A stretch of 64,000 bases of DNA from Gnetum montanum (taxonomy: Eukaryota > Streptophyta > Gnetopsida > Gnetales > Gnetaceae): NCBI GenBank assembly GCA_015680685.1, contig MNCI01016277.1, forward strand, positions 194,502 through 258,501. Reading direction: 5' to 3'. A program made the translations under genes and the position numbers. This document shows, one piece after another, positions 46,249 to 59,610 of this stretch; within the stretch, counting starts at the first letter, position 1, and every line of letters starts with the position of its first letter. A model generated the notes under the pieces. The model saw nothing but the letters and a program-made list of their open reading frames with translations. It had not been told where the DNA came from and made no database searches.

Positions 46249-47177
46249 TATGATTTACAATCATTGTTATTTCCCCACATGTTCATATTCATTCATATGT
46301 TTAGCAATTTTGATCATCCATCTCCTAAAAGATTAATTGACTTACCTTGCTCAAACTCCTTCTTTCACATACTTTTGAAGATTAATTCTTATACAATAAG
46401 CATCATCATGAATCAAGAACCCTTGAGATCATCTTCACACCTTCTAGACTATCCCTTTTATTCATTTTGTCTACCAAAACTCATAAAACATTTTCAATGT
46501 TTAATGATGATATTGTAGCTATGATATATTAACCCTTGTGATATTGCATACATGATGTTGTATCTATGGTATATCCCCTATAAAAATCTATATATACATG
46601 TGGACTATTAGGAAAATTGTTCATTTTCTTATTTGATACCTAGGGAGTTCATGTTTTTTTTCTAACTTTCAAATCTTTAGAGCTCCATATCTTCCTTACC
46701 ATAAGTCTAATGTGAACCATTCTTATTTTCTTTTTCTCGTAGAATTTCCAACTCAGTCATGGGAGAGAGCATTGCATGTAGTTTTTTGCGAATTATGTCA
46801 AAAAAATTTTAACACCTAGAAGACCAAAGTAAGGGTAAGAACAATAAAGATAGTTACATTTTAATCCTACATAAGCAAATAAACGTAATGTTTCTTTCTA
46901 AATGACTATTCAAATATCTCTTAAATAATAAATTGAAGATTGTGATAGGTGTGATAGGTCATTTAAGATAAATTTTTTTCTAATTGATAAAAATTATGCA
47001 ATTCAGGGTTTTTCTTATAAATGGATTTATCTAAGTAATAAATTTTGCTAACTTGACAATCCAAATTGAAAATAAATAATGGTTTTGATTAAAACCCAAA
47101 ATCCAATGAAGGAATATGAACCATTAGAATATTTTTTTGAAACATCTGGGTAATATTAACATTCTTCATGATTGCAA
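46249..47177 (+). other. Post-pol non-coding region of element D (right part)
   Basis: This is the continuation of the region cut by E. It contains an internal U3-like block with a TATA box (46505-46590) and a weakened polypurine-like motif AGTCATGGGAG (46755-46765). No ORF is recognised. Confidence 0.65.
46505..46590 (+). promoter_or_regulatory. Internal U3-like block of element D
   Basis: GATATTG/TATGATAT repeats and TGCATACAT resemble the U3 of the same element (27360-27440), and TATAAAAA follows at 46579-46586. It lies about 600 bp upstream of the ORF3 start at 47178. Inferred to be a promoter for ORF3. Confidence 0.55.
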
Positions 47178-49922
47178 ATGCCACCAAAGAGACTCGAAGC
47201 TGAAGGACCATCACAACCTATAGAGAAAAGATTGAGAGGAAGAGGTAGAGGATGAGATGAAGAACAAAACTTCTCCTATAGAGAAAGAGACATAATCATA
47301 TAGTATCCAATAGTCCACATGTATGATGGAACAATCTGCATAGGCATAAGCTGATGTACTACTTACTCTAGAATAAGGACAATGTCTTACACTCTCCAAT
47401 GAGTGTCTACAAGTAACTTAGGCGAATTCCATCATGTCCACTCTCATAGTGGAACTTAATTTTATATATTTCATGAAGTTTTCACTTGTAGAGGTCTATG
47501 AGCCACTACAAGCCTCTCCTTTGTGGCCCACCATTTCAAGTAATGGTGAATGGTACTTGGAAGAAGTCTATCAATTTTGGAAGAACAAATAAGATGATGC
47601 CACCATGAAAATTGAGGGAGTGACAATGCCATACTTTGTAGAAACAATAGCAAAGGCACTAAACATACGAAATGTCAAAGCCAATATAGCTTAGATATCT
47701 ACAAGATCTAATATAGATGTAAGGAATCTATGGCTAAAAAGGGCCTATGATACAACTAAAAAGGAATATAGCAGATTATCCACTATTGAGAAGATTTGTT
47801 TCAAGATTGGGACATATCATATATTCCCAACAAAGAGGCTTATTGGATTTTCACCTACACTACACAAGAAAGTGCTATCTTGATGGAAAATTTTTAAGTC
47901 AACATTGCTCATCTACCATTTTTAGAAATATAAATAAGGTTTGAGAAGAAGAAGATAGGGAAACCCACTTTGTCATTTCCTTTTCTTCTTGGGAGATTGT
48001 GCCAGCAAGTCAAAATTTTGGGCTACACCAATGATGTTCTTTGCAAGGCTCAAAATGCCTTGTATGCTAAGATTTCTAAGCTAGTGTCATCCAAAAAGGA
48101 TTAAGTTGAGAAACCAATAGGCACATAGCTTGTAGTAGGATCTACACTAGCAACCAACATTCTAGTTGCAGAAATAAAATAAGCAGGACCCAATGGATCA
48201 TGTACAAAAAGATTACAAATACTTAATGAGCCATTCACAATAGATAGTAAAAATAATAAGTTGGGCTAGTAGGAAGGTCTTAAGTATGCATAATTTCAAA
48301 GACAATCCCAATAGACATTTTGTATCAATAGAATCCACAAGTGATCAAGTCTCTTTGTAGGTAGGAAAAGATGATGATTGGAAACAATAGATCTCAAGGA
48401 ACACTACATCCTTCCAAGGAATGTTATGAATAGGATAAGGAGCCATAGTAGTGGTAATGTAACATCAAGATGCAACATGAGTAGTAGAAGTTATGAGAAA
48501 TCATCTCAAAGAATCCTTTAATATTCCTATTGTACCATTAGCTGATATTACTGGAATAAAATATGTGGAGGCCAAAGCTAGAATGTTAATGACCCCTACA
48601 TAGCATGAGGATGTATTAGAGAGACTGCTACAAATAGGACAAGTCATGCAAAACCTTTTTGATATCCTTAGTAATATCACTATAGTCTAGTCTAAATTGA
48701 TTTCTGCAAAAGGTAAATCGATCATGGAGGAAACCAAGATACAACATGTAGAAAATGAGGTGTTGAAGTTATAAGAAGAAGTAGCTATGATAAGAGCTGA
48801 AAGACAAGATCCTATATGACACATTGCACCTAACTAGCTTGAACAATTTAGAAATGAGTAGATTGATGAACTAATGACTAGACACAAACAAATAGAAATG
48901 GAAAAAGAAGAAGGTAGTGTGGAATGTTTCCATAGCAAATGCTTAGATGTTCTCACATGTGAAAGCTATTATTGCACTAGGGGAGGAAAACAAAAGAATT
49001 GTTATAGAAAAATTAAGAATGACAAACATTGAAAAAGCAAAAAAAAATGTGCTAGAAGAAAGCATTCATCAACTAAGCAAGTAATTTTTTAGAGTCAACC
49101 TTGATCTAAGGAAATTGTCTTATGAGAATAGGATCCTATCAATGGAAAAATTTTATGTGTTATGAGAAAAAATCATCAATTGAAATTAGTGTGTAACAAA
49201 ATGAGGCCAAGATGCATGAAAATCTAAAAGAGTACTTTGGGGATCAAGTGGGCATTGACAAGCAAATCAATGAGATAGAAATTTAGATTGCTAAAGCTAG
49301 AATCAGTTCCATTATAGAATAGACACCCAATTGACAACCAATCTTGGATAGCCTTGTTCATGTTAATTAAGCCAAAATTAAGATTAAAGATCTACAAGTT
49401 AAGGACTTAATAGAATTCATGGGTTTAGCAAATCTCCAATGTGCTAACTTGGCCATGTTGATAGTAGGCAAGCGAACAACAGAACTACAGTAGCAAGTGG
49501 CTATAGTATATTCAATGTATGAAAAAGAGTTTAACAATAGGAATGATGCATAATAGAAGCTTCACATAGAAAAATCCAAATTATAAGTAGTCAAGGCTAG
49601 TTACTAGGACAAAAAAAATGTAGCAGCAAACATGGCTAGAAGAATGATAGATTATCAAGAATTGAAGAAAGTGGTTAGGGCATTTATGGAAGAAAGAATG
49701 CAATTTGAAGTAGGGTATGTTAAAGCTAATATGATGTTTTTACAACTGCCATGTTCTTGGGTAGTACCAACTCCAACCAACATCACTAAATTCACATGGA
49801 CAGTACATGATCCTAGATCAAAAAAACAGAAACTTAGAGTACTACTAAGTAGATATCAATTCTAGAAGCCTAACAATAAGGGAAAGAAGCTGATTGAAGA
49901 GCCACCACTACTTGAAACATGA
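47178..49922 (+). pseudogene. ORF3 of element D
   Basis: M-P-P-K-R-L at 47178 leads into a basic patch (EKRLRGRGRG). The N-terminal conserved block is at about 47540-47860: EEVYQFWKNK, TMKIEGVTMPYFVETIAKAL, LWLKRAYD and FKIGTYHIFPTKR. All of these align with F. The middle (about 48600-49600) is rich in Glu, Lys, Gln and Ile and looks helical. The C-terminal block YVKANMMFLQLPCSW and TWTVHDPRSKK is at 49715-49825. It ends NNKGKKLIEEPPL before the stop at 49922. About 914 codons if uninterrupted, with many stops and frameshifts. No catalytic motif is recognised. Confidence 0.8.
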
Positions 49923-50144
49923 TGACAACTATAGAGAGCTTAATTTTATTTTGTTTTGTTTTTTTCATATGTGTTAATCATGCATTGCATGATATTTTTG
50001 TAACACCACTTGAATCACAATGTGGCATTCATAGTAGAATTAGTCATATATATATGTGTCATAATGTCAAAGTCTACGTAACCCCACAAGTTTGTAAGAA
50101 ATTGTATCCTCTTTTTATTTAAAATCAAGGATGACTATTTAGTT

Positions 50145-50157
50145 AGCCATGGGGGTA
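50145..50157 (+). promoter_or_regulatory. 3' polypurine tract of element D
   Basis: AGCCATGGGGGTA directly precedes the 3' LTR. Confidence 0.85.
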
Positions 50158-51011
50158 TGATAAAACATTATATGTAGAAGTCTACAATATCATAGCTCTG
50201 CACACATCATCATAGACACGATGTAGTGGGCCATGGTTATGTCTATAAATACTAATCCACCATTGTGTCAAAAAGTCAAGTATTTGCCAACACTTAGTGA
50301 AATTCTTACAATTTTTTTTCTTGAAGTTAGAGTTAGAGTACCCATAGTGTGGTGAATTACAGATGTATGGAAACTTTATTCAAGTCGATTGTTCTTGGGC
50401 ATAATTTAGGAATGAAAATGAAGATTAAGATTATTCTTCATCATTGTAGCATATCACTTAGCATAGATTCATTTTCCATGTTGTTTACATTTACTAAGTT
50501 ATTTACATTTCCTAAGTCATTCACTATTCCAATGTCTATTAGTAAGGTGGAATAAGTAGTGTTGGTTATAAGCATAATATGTAATTGTTTGGTAACCTAG
50601 TAGTAACTTTGCTTGATTTGCTTAATAGTAAATTTTTTTGGTAATCCAAGTAATAGATACATCAGCCTAGGATGTGCACAAAAAACTAGGGATAGATTCT
50701 TATTACCATAGAATAGAATAGATTTACAATTCCATTATACTTAGAATTAGAATTTATAATCAATTTCATCATGTTTACACTTAGCATGCTTAAAGCCAAA
50801 CAACACCAATTCATCATATACCTTACTAAGAATTAAACCATACAATTTGCACCTCACTAACTCTAAGTGGAAAGAGACTGATCGCGAACTTAACATCAAC
50901 TCACTAATATACTTACGTTTTCCATCTACAGATTACAATCTAGTCAATCTAGTCATGCATGAATCCTTGTGACATGTATAGTTGAGTGTTAGAATACCCA
51001 ACCACTCATCA
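50158..51011 (+). repeat. Element D 3' LTR (854 bp)
   Basis: It runs from TGATAAAAC to CACTCATCA. The TATA box TATAAATA is at 50244-50251. The U5 end (about 50950-51011) has the GTTGAGTGTTAGAATACCC stretch, related to the U5 ends of A and C. Confidence 0.9.
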
Positions 51012-53589
51012 AGTATGCTATGCAATAGTATTTCACAAAAATTATTATTTCTTATTGTTATTAGTGCAAAGATTAAAATTGAATATCACAAAAGTTGGGA
51101 AATTGTAGGTTCAAATTCTACCTCCACTTATGGTTGTGACACCAATGAAAAGCCTTGTGGTAAGACCCACTTTATTAGTGAGTCATATCTACCCTATTAT
51201 GTGAGAATCTAAATTTTTTTTGTGTGAATTTGATTTTTCTCCAATGAAATTAATTTTTCTAGAATTTGGCTATGGGGGATTCCATATTAAGTTATGTAAT
51301 CTTCCATCCATTATTCAGAAAGATGAGCATCATGAAAGACATTTATTTAATGTTGAGAAGAAAAAACAAAGGAAATGATGTTCAGTTCACCATTTCTGTC
51401 CGAGCGTACAAGTGGAAAAAGTAGAAAACGCTGCTTTAGGAAGACCAAAATATTAGAAGGTTATTTCATCCAGTGAAAATTCCACAGTTTGAAAATTGCT
51501 CAATACAGCGAAGAATTGACGGTAGAAAATCACACTTTACAAAACATTTTTGTGGGTTGGTTACGTGAAATTTGAATTTTGATGTATTTACTATCTTCAA
51601 TGGCGTCACTAACTTGGTATTTTTTCAGACTTTTTTGACCGAGTCATTCAACTTACCAATTTTTCATATTTACCTATTTTTGCCACTGGACTCATTTGCA
51701 AAGTTTTAAAACTAAACTATGATGATAATATTGTATGATGTTTGCAATTTGCATGCCTTGCTTCCATGCAGTATGATTATTATTACTTCAAACAAACTAA
51801 TAGCGCCCCTCCTTCCTGCACTGTGAGTTTCAACATATATTCCATTGTGTTTTCTCTTGTCTTGATATGCACCTACCTTGGGCTCAACTTCATGGTAGCG
51901 GCATGCAAGATTCAGAATTGCGTGGAATTGTAAAAATTGTGATTCCCAACGCTCTCAATTTGTAAGGGTCGTTATAAATTTTTTTTTAAAACGGCAAAGT
52001 AATCATGGTAACTGAAACTATATTCAGAGATTATTAGTGAAATCCCTCCTCCTAAAGTGTAAGTAGAATTTGTTAACAGATAATATCATTGCTTAACAAG
52101 CTCGAGTCTCCGATACATCCTCGGCAGGAATTTAGACTTCCAAGTCAGAATAAATCAAGTAACAGTGACTGCATTGAAGCCTTTGATCTGGTGCCAACAC
52201 AATATCATATTTGAAAATATCATTAAGAAAATTATCAAGTATTTTTAGTAACATTTAGAACAAGTCAACTAAATTTTCACTTATCCATTCCAATATAAAC
52301 ATTTCTACTTAATGAGTTGAAAGGTGATGATGCAAACATCTTACTTAATGTTATTATCTAAGTATGATTTATTACATGTAGAAGCAAAAGCATTGTTTTA
52401 ATTCATTATATACACTCAACGCTTGATTATAAGGCAAGACAACCTCTTTAAAGCAATTCTTTAGGATTCACTACACCATCTATGATATTTTTAGGGAATG
52501 TAATGGTCGAGAAAATGGAATATTTCTTGAAAGAAAGTGCAACAAAATCCAAAGCATAGTCCCTAACTAGTCAAATTGAAGATTTGAACACAATTTTGGT
52601 CTAATGTAAAAGGCAAAAAATAATTTTATTTACATCACATTAGATTTCATAAATTAAATGTAGAAGCTTACTGTCTCTCAACTACCACTTCAATCAAGTA
52701 TCAAAATGTTATCAACAAACTTCACTTAAGTTTGCATCTTAGAATTGAAAGTAGATTCAACTTTCCCAAAAAGAGTGCACTTGTGAGTTGTGTGGGTTAA
52801 GAGCCCTTAAAGATGAGCTGCATATACATGCATTTCTTTTTCTTTTTCTTTTTGTTCTTTTTTACTAGTTGCTTTGGCTACCCATGTGAGAGAATGCTAT
52901 AATGTTACATAGAAAACCTATTTGATTTGTTTTGTTGCATCAATTGATACTTGGTCAATTTACAAAGTTTGTCTTTATTTGTCATGAAAATGTGATCTCT
53001 ATGAAATAAATCTTGTAGGTCATTGAACATAAGAAAGCTTTAGTTTTAAATTTTTATAATTCAATGTTGAAGGTCTATGAACCTGATAAAATTTTAGTTT
53101 TGGTAACTAATTAACATTTAACTTGCCCACTATAATAAATTTTAAATTTTTTCCTTAGTCATGTTTATCTTTTAAGCAGTTAATGTATCTGGTATGAATG
53201 CACTATGTGAGAAGGTGGATGGATGAGAGGCAAGATCGAGACCTATAGGTAGAAAATGGAGGTAAATACCTATCATCTCTTCTGGTTCTACTCCTCAAGT
53301 TCTGATACCCAAGGCTAAGTCAAAGAAACATCAACAGCACCAACCATATACCTAATTTTGTTTGGCATATCATCAAGAGTAGCCACAACATACCAATATT
53401 GTTAGAATATCCTCATGGACTCACGTCTATTGCAATCAAACTTTGCAAATCCCTACCTTAGAAACCACCTCATCTTCAAAACAAGGACCCCTTATTTCCT
53501 CTCAATGGTAACCACATTACATCAAAAATAAGTAGTTCCAACAACACTACTTAATTATTTCCTATATGTGTTGTGAGCATGTTGTTGGG
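51012..53589. other. Anonymous region right of element D
   Basis: I see no transposon domain and no convincing gene. A 63-codon frame at 51742-51933 has a hydrophobic stretch but no recognisable family. A GGTTCAAATTC sequence at 51108-51118 resembles a Pol III B box without a clear A box. This may be relatively low-copy DNA, judging by the lack of similarity to the other elements here. Confidence 0.5.
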
Positions 53590-55200
53590 ATTTTTTAAAA
53601 TTAAAACTAAGGAGGAAACACCATTTAAGGAGGTTATGTAGAGGAAGACCTTGTTGATTCACAAATCTATCATAGAAATATCAACCAAGGTAGATAAGAT
53701 GTGGGGACTACTTGGATGAGAAGTTCTAGAAAATACTTAAAATGGTAGAGACAACAAAATAGAGAAATAGGAACAAGGACAAGAGAAGGAAGAAGGACAT
53801 GATAAAGAAGTATTACCAGTATAAAGGTAAGGTTGCAATAATAGATAAGGTTGTAGATTCTAATACAAATAATGAAGGATGTGACATATGCCAATATGAC
53901 CATTCCTAGGGATGTGGCCTAATTTTATTGCACTTGCAAGAATCTAGGGTTTATGCATTAAATTCAAAGCTTGTTAAGAGACAAACACCTAGGAGATCGC
54001 CTTTTTCTTAAGGAAACTACTACCTATAGTTTCACAAGTAACAATACTATCCAAGTGGAGTGCCACCTTAACCTCAAGATTATTACCATTAATGGCAAAA
54101 CCCATAGTCATGGGGAATGTTACCACTAAGGTAGCAATATTCTTACCACCAATTAGATCCATATGGTTACTATTTCCAATAGCCTGTATCACAAACTAGC
54201 TCTACAACCCACACTTTTTCCCATCAATATTACCATTTATCCTCTAAACATCATTGACCTACCACTCGATGTATTGAATCTTTATTCACATACACTCATT
54301 ACTGATAACAACATCATGCACCTCAAGCCTTCACCCCCTTTCCACCTACACTACCTATGTAATGAAAAATACCTCCTTAGCCTTAGAAGTATAATGTCAC
54401 AAAATTAGCAAACTTAGAGGTGGATGACAACTCAAGTAGTTTTGAGCATAAGTCTCAGAAAAGGTCATTTTTCAAGCCCAAAATTCCACCCAAGTTATTG
54501 TAGGCATTCACAGCTGTAGTATCCTCTCAAACTATCCAAGGGCTATCTACTAAACTACCTTGGAACCAGAAACTCCAAAATGTATAAAATGTCATGTTGA
54601 CTTATGTAGTTATAGACTAGGTAAAGGCATGACAAATTCTTAGGAAATGAACTAATCCTAGAAGCATTCTAATTTATTTCCAAATTATAGAAAATGATCC
54701 CTACAAAGCTCTATTAAATTTAGGTTTTATCATGAAGTTAATTTTCCAAGAGATGTACAAGACATAGAACTTACCTCCACTTAAGAAATGTAATATTTGG
54801 TTAGAGCTTATGGACTAATCCATTATTATTCTGTTGGGATTGATGAAGGATATTGTGATGACTATTAGAAAATGCTTATATCCAACAAATTTCTTGGTAA
54901 TTCATGTTGACAATTGTAAAGAGGATCTCCAAATCATTATGGGGAGTGCTTGGCTAAGTACAATTAATTCTAAGCTATGAATTAGATACCTCGCCTTGGA
55001 AAAATCCAAGAAAAGTGAGTTTGACAAAATATAGAAGAAGAGAATTCTATGCATCATGTATAATGACACAAGATATAATTACATATAGAAAATATGGGTA
55101 ATCAAGAGTACATATATTATAATGTGCATGATGTGTGCCAAAACCACTACTCTATATGCAACATTCATAAAATAGGAAGACATCTAGTGGTGACTACTCA
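53590..55200 (+). pseudogene. Fragment G: gag-protease of a related element
   Basis: It starts abruptly inside gag (EETPFKEVM, then STKVDKMW at about 53680). A CDICQYDH motif is at about 53880. The Gln/His/Tyr-rich linker follows, then protease with LLNLGFIMKLIFQEMYKT (about 54710) and IIMGSAWLSTINSKL (about 54935-54970). The active-site Asp is Asn and the motif is N-L-G. It is cut at 55200 by the 3' LTR of element F, so the rest should lie beyond the window. It is more decayed than A or C. Confidence 0.8.
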
Positions 55201-56077
55201 TGAGTGACAAAGTACCCCTATGCCTAGCCATATGAATCACAAGTATTCATGCATGATCTGGTCAAGTTCCATGGATGGAACTAGTTGTGCATCTAAATTG
55301 TTATGCTTTAATTGTAGTTCATTGTCTTCTCACTTGGACTAGTGATAGATTTGTCACATATGGTTTAGTTCAAAGTGAGGCATATGATGTTGTCTAATTC
55401 TATGCTACTCCTAATGAAAATAAAGAGATAAATTAACTAAGCTAATTAACAATGTAAAATAAGGTCTAAACTAGCTTATGTACAATGAGTACCCATCCTT
55501 AATCATCTGTACATCCCTTGGACTTCATATAACTACCTTTGGGATTGCCAAGCATACATCACTATGTGTGCCAAACGATAAACTATTGGATTACCAAGTA
55601 CTTAGACTTAAGTGCTTATGATTAAATTGTACTCATTCCACTTAATGACAAGAATAGTAAATAACAATAAATGAAAACATTAACTAAAGAAAAAATAAAT
55701 AATTAAATGATTAAAGTAATAATAAATCTAATTGAATGTAGCAATTATGGAAGTAATCTCGATCTTTATTTCTAGTCGTGTAACATGTCCAAGTACATCA
55801 CACTTGAACAAAGGTGCCATATGATTACAAATATCACATTGTGAGCATGCACTAGGAATAATAGAACTTGAATCTAGAAATCTAAGAAAGACTATCAAAA
55901 ATTGAGAACTAAGACTATGTCTCAATTGTGCACCCAAATGTTGTATTTATAGGCTAGCACAAAAGAGATGATATCAGATATCTGACATCATTTTTTGGGA
56001 CCTAATATCATGTATTCAATATTGGAGCCTCAATATTAGGTATCTAATTTTAGTGCTAACACAATGATGACTCATCA
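55201..56077 (-). repeat. Element F 3' LTR (877 bp)
   Basis: The start TGAGTGACAAAGTACCCC corresponds to TGATCAATGGTGAGGTACCCC at 63658; the right boundary is CTCATCA. U3 repeats of the GATATC/AATATTGAATAC type are at 55968-56050, and TATAAATA (minus strand) is at 55944-55951. The left boundary is uncertain by a few bases. Confidence 0.85.
55968..56050 (-). repeat. U3 repeats of element F
   Basis: Spaced copies of GATATC, AATATC and CAATATT form short imperfect palindromes. Related sequence recurs inside the element at 59633-59694. Confidence 0.75.
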
Positions 56078-56090
56078 TACCTCAATGACT
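56078..56090 (-). promoter_or_regulatory. 3' polypurine tract of element F (decayed)
   Basis: The minus strand reads AGTCATTGAGGTA, with two changes from AGTCATGGGGGTA, directly before the LTR. Confidence 0.7.
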
Positions 56091-56266
56091 AAATAAAAAC
56101 TCGTCCTTTGGTTAAAAAAAATGAGAAACAAGTTCTTTACAAAAATTAGTGGAAAGGTATCGAATTATTAATTGACGTAGACAAATAAAAAATGGACTTA
56201 TACATGTTGTAGTGATATTTACAAAAATAATTGAACACAAAATTACAAAACATAACTTGAGGAAGC

Positions 56267-58994
56267 TCATGTGATTCTTGGAGGTAGTGGCTCCTCCATC
56301 GGTTGCTTCCCTTTGTTGTTAGGCTTGTGAAATTTGTAGTGATCAAGCAATGCCTACAACTTATCCTCTTCCATCCTTGGGTTATGTATCATCTAGGCTA
56401 TTGAACTTATGTGTGCTAATGCTAGTATGTTCCAAGGACATGGCAGTTGCAGGAACATTTTATTGGCCTTCACATACTAAGTACAAACTATTATCATTCT
56501 TCTTCAAAGGTCCTAGCTTTCTCTCTTAATTCTTGATAATGTGTTAATCTCCTAGCTAGGTCTGAGGTGACATCCTTCTATCCATGGTAGCTAGCTTTAG
56601 CCATCTTTAATTCTAAGTTTATCACAGGGAGCTTTTGCAAAGCATCTACTCTATATACAAACTCTTTTTCATACATTGCATAAGTGGTTGTTACCTACTT
56701 CTCCAACTTGCTTCTAGCTTGGCCTGCTATTAACATGGAAAGGTTGGCATATCTAAGGTTAGCCAATTTCATGTACTCTTTTAAATCCTCAATCTACAAG
56801 CTTTTATTTTTCACTTCTACCTAATGGACTAGAGCACAACTATCAAAGATGGGTCACCAATTGGTATTTTGTGCTAACATGGATCCAATGCTAGCTTTAG
56901 CTATCTAAATTTTCTTTTCATTTATTTGCTTATGCATGCCTACTTGGTCATAAAAGTGTTCCTTTAGATTTTCATGTTTCTTAGCCTCATTTTGCCACAT
57001 GTTGATTTCAATTGCTAAATTCTATTGAATAGTGTGGGCCTCCTCCATGGAGAGGATTCTATTTTCCTTGGCCAATTTATTGATGTTTTCATTAACCCTC
57101 CCTAGTCGTTCTCGCAAGTAGTAGACATTTTCCTTCCAAATATTCTTTTGCTTTTCAATTGTGATCAACCTTGAATTTTTTGTAGTAAGATGTTTATTCT
57201 CCTCTTGAGTTGTGGTCAAGGCCTTTTTGTAAGCATGGGATTATGCATCAGTAGCAGAGGCATTCCAAACTACCTTCTCTTTTTCTTGCTTGATGGCTTT
57301 ATTTTCTTCAGTCAACTTGATCATCTACTCTATTCTAAATTGATCCATCTGGTTAGGCATGATAAATTGAGTAGGATCCCATCTTTTGGCTCTTAGGGCA
57401 ACCAACTCTTAGTATAACCATTAAACTTCTACTTCTACATGCTTCGCCCTAGTCTCTACCATGACCAGTTTTCTTTTAGTGGTGATGAGGTTTGATTGTG
57501 CTATAGTAACATCACTAGGGATGTCGAATAAGGTAGTCATCACTTTTCCTATCTACAAAAATCAATCTCATACATCCTCATGTAGTGCAGTTGTCATTGA
57601 AGTCCTAGTGAGCATTTGCACATCTCTAGTCCTAGTTAAATCTACTAGAGGCACAACAAGTACATTAAATGATTATTTAATGTTATCTGTAATCACTTCA
57701 ACTATGCCTCGCACATCCTAATGCTACATTACCACTACTATGGCACCTTCTCCCATCTCAAGCATCACTTGGAAGGATGTGGCATTACCAAAGATTTGTG
57801 TGGACCACTAGGATTCTCCTTCTGATTGTAGTAAGATCTACCCTCTTGTTGGATCGGCTAAAGTGGTGGGTTGTACCTCATCCAAGACTCTGAAGAGGCC
57901 TAATTCTTCCTTGCTTCCCTAGCTAAGTGTCTCAGCAATTTTCTACAAGTGGCTCATTGAGGATCTATAATCTTGTGATGATGGTGGTGGCGTAGCTTGT
58001 GTTTCAGGGTGCTATTTAGGCTCTTGTTCTATGTTTTTTTTTTGTTCAACTTCCTTCTTTGGTTCTTGCTCTTCACTAAGGTCTTTTCTTGGTGCTGCAG
58101 GTTTGAGGATCTCAACGAAGGAACCATTTTGAGCCTTCATAGGGATGTCATTCATGTACCTTAGGATTCTAGCATGTTTACATAGCTTTCTGATTAGGCA
58201 AGCAAATGGAAGTGTTGGCTTCCCTACCTTTTTCTCCTCAAATTACCTTTGGATCTTTGTAAAATATGGCTAGGGAAGGTTGACTGCATACTTCCCCATT
58301 AGGATGGCACTTCCCCTAGTTGCATAGGTGAAGATTTGGTTGATCCCTTTGGTGGGAAACAGATGATATGTCCCTATTTTAAAATAGGTTCTCTCTTCTA
58401 GAGTTAATTCATGATCTGCTTTGTCATCCTTGCTATATGCCCACCTCAGCCACAACTTTCTTTTGTTAGGGTCAGATTTTGTAGACATATGGGTTAACTT
58501 ATCCCCTTTATTTGGTAGATTCAGAGCTTCAATGATTACTTTAACTAAGAATTTAACATTGACTCTACAAATGCTAACTGTGATGCCTTCCTCCTTGTTA
58601 TGCCAAAATTGGTATGTTTCTTCACTCACCACTATCTAAAAGAATAGGCCACAAAGGTGATGCTAAAATTTATGTTTGAAATGCTTCTAAAGCAAACTCC
58701 ATAAATGGACCAAAGTTCATTTCCACGATGACCATGGTCAACATAGGTTTTTCTTGAATGACCTCAAGGAATTCTGGGGATAACATGAGATGTTTTCCAT
58801 ACGTGGAGGCCTATGATTCTATAGCCTCTCCTTGGATTGACTATCATATGAAAAGAGCCTCTTGATGAATGTTGAATGATTTGGGCTTCCTACTCCTCAT
58901 GCTCTGCATGTTTGCCTTGTTAGCCTTAGCCACCTCATGGGTGCTTGGCTACTCACTATGAAGGTTCTTCTTGTGCTTCTCTTTTTGGGACCAT
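56267..58994 (-). pseudogene. ORF3 of element F
   Basis: M-V-P-K-R at 58994 corresponds to the starts in D and E. The clean stretch 58632-58270 holds the N-terminal conserved block: EETYQFWHNKEEG, VNVKFLVKVIIEALNL, LWLRWAYS and FKIGTYHLFPTKG, followed by YATRGSAILMGKY. The middle includes a coiled-coil-like stretch (57219-57022) with regular Leu/Ile and Glu/Lys spacing. A block at about 56580-56770 (LRYANLSMLIAGQARSKLEK) aligns with E. The C-terminal signature YVKANKMFLQLPCPW is at about 56430-56475. The tail NNKGKQPMEEPLPPRIT ends at 56267. It is the best preserved of the three copies, but stops remain. Confidence 0.82.
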
Positions 58995-59392
58995 TCGTAA
59001 TCAAGTAAAGATTGGGTGTTACTAAGGTTGTGTTCTTTATCATTAGTTAGTTTATACCTTACTCATTACCTTAGTTCATTAAGTTCTTAGTTCATATGAT
59101 TGCAAAGTTAAAAAAATTCCAGGAAAATTCCCCAAAGAGTATTTATCTTCTTTTACAATTAGTTCATTTTTCCTTATGTGTGGCTTATTATAATGGTTAT
59201 GCTTCCTTGGGTGAAAAGATTAAGGTTTCTAACATTACCATGATTGATTTTGCAACATAACACTTATGGTTTTTAACAGTCTTACCCTTGTAATATCCCT
59301 TGGGAAATAGAAAATTTTGGAAAAGTGGCACAAGTTTCTCACAAAGCATTCCACCCCCACCCCCCACCACACCAACCCCACGCCCTGTTCCC

Positions 59393-59427
59393 TCTCTCTC
59401 TCTCTCTCTCTCTCTCTCCCCCCCCCC
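59393..59427. repeat. (TC)n and poly-C low-complexity run
   Basis: A CT dinucleotide run of about 26 bp followed by about nine C. A short open frame of Arg/Glu repeats on the minus strand here is an artefact. Confidence 0.95.
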
Positions 59428-59610
59428 TGCACATAACTAACTTGAACACTTCAGGGTCAAATAGGTTCAAACAGTATGAGAATTAGAGTGGTAGAGAGCT
59501 AAATATCATAAGTGTTATTTGGTTGCATTGAGCTTTGAGCCACAAGAGAAAATTTAAAAAAATCCCCTAGTTGCAAATGATGAGAATGAAGTTTGGGCAC
59601 TACGAGGCTC

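Larger units (their letters stand above)
27338..51011 (+). mobile_element. Element D: Athila-like Ty3/gypsy with ORF3, split by element E
   Basis: The 5' end TGATAAAACATT (27338) is repeated at 50158. The 3' end is CTCATCA at 51011. Flanks AATAT (27333-27337) and AGTAT (51012-51016) form a target duplication with one mismatch. Without E (13.4 kb) the element is about 10.3 kb. It has a truncated 5' LTR, no primer binding site, gag with a tandem duplication, protease, an RT edge only, a 3' region with an internal U3-like block, ORF3, a polypurine tract and a full 3' LTR. The 5' end of the LTR differs from A, C and E (TGATAAA instead of TGATGAG). Confidence 0.88.

Noticed and set aside
51100-51130. 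tRNA gene or SINE suggested by GGTTCAAATTC
   Set aside because: A B-box-like string is present but no convincing A box or cloverleaf could be folded.
51742-51933. Host gene exon with a hydrophobic segment
   Set aside because: 63 codons with no recognisable family, no clear splice context and no neighbouring exons.
59235-59432. Small frame with Arg/Glu repeats
   Set aside because: It is a translation of the (TC)n microsatellite.
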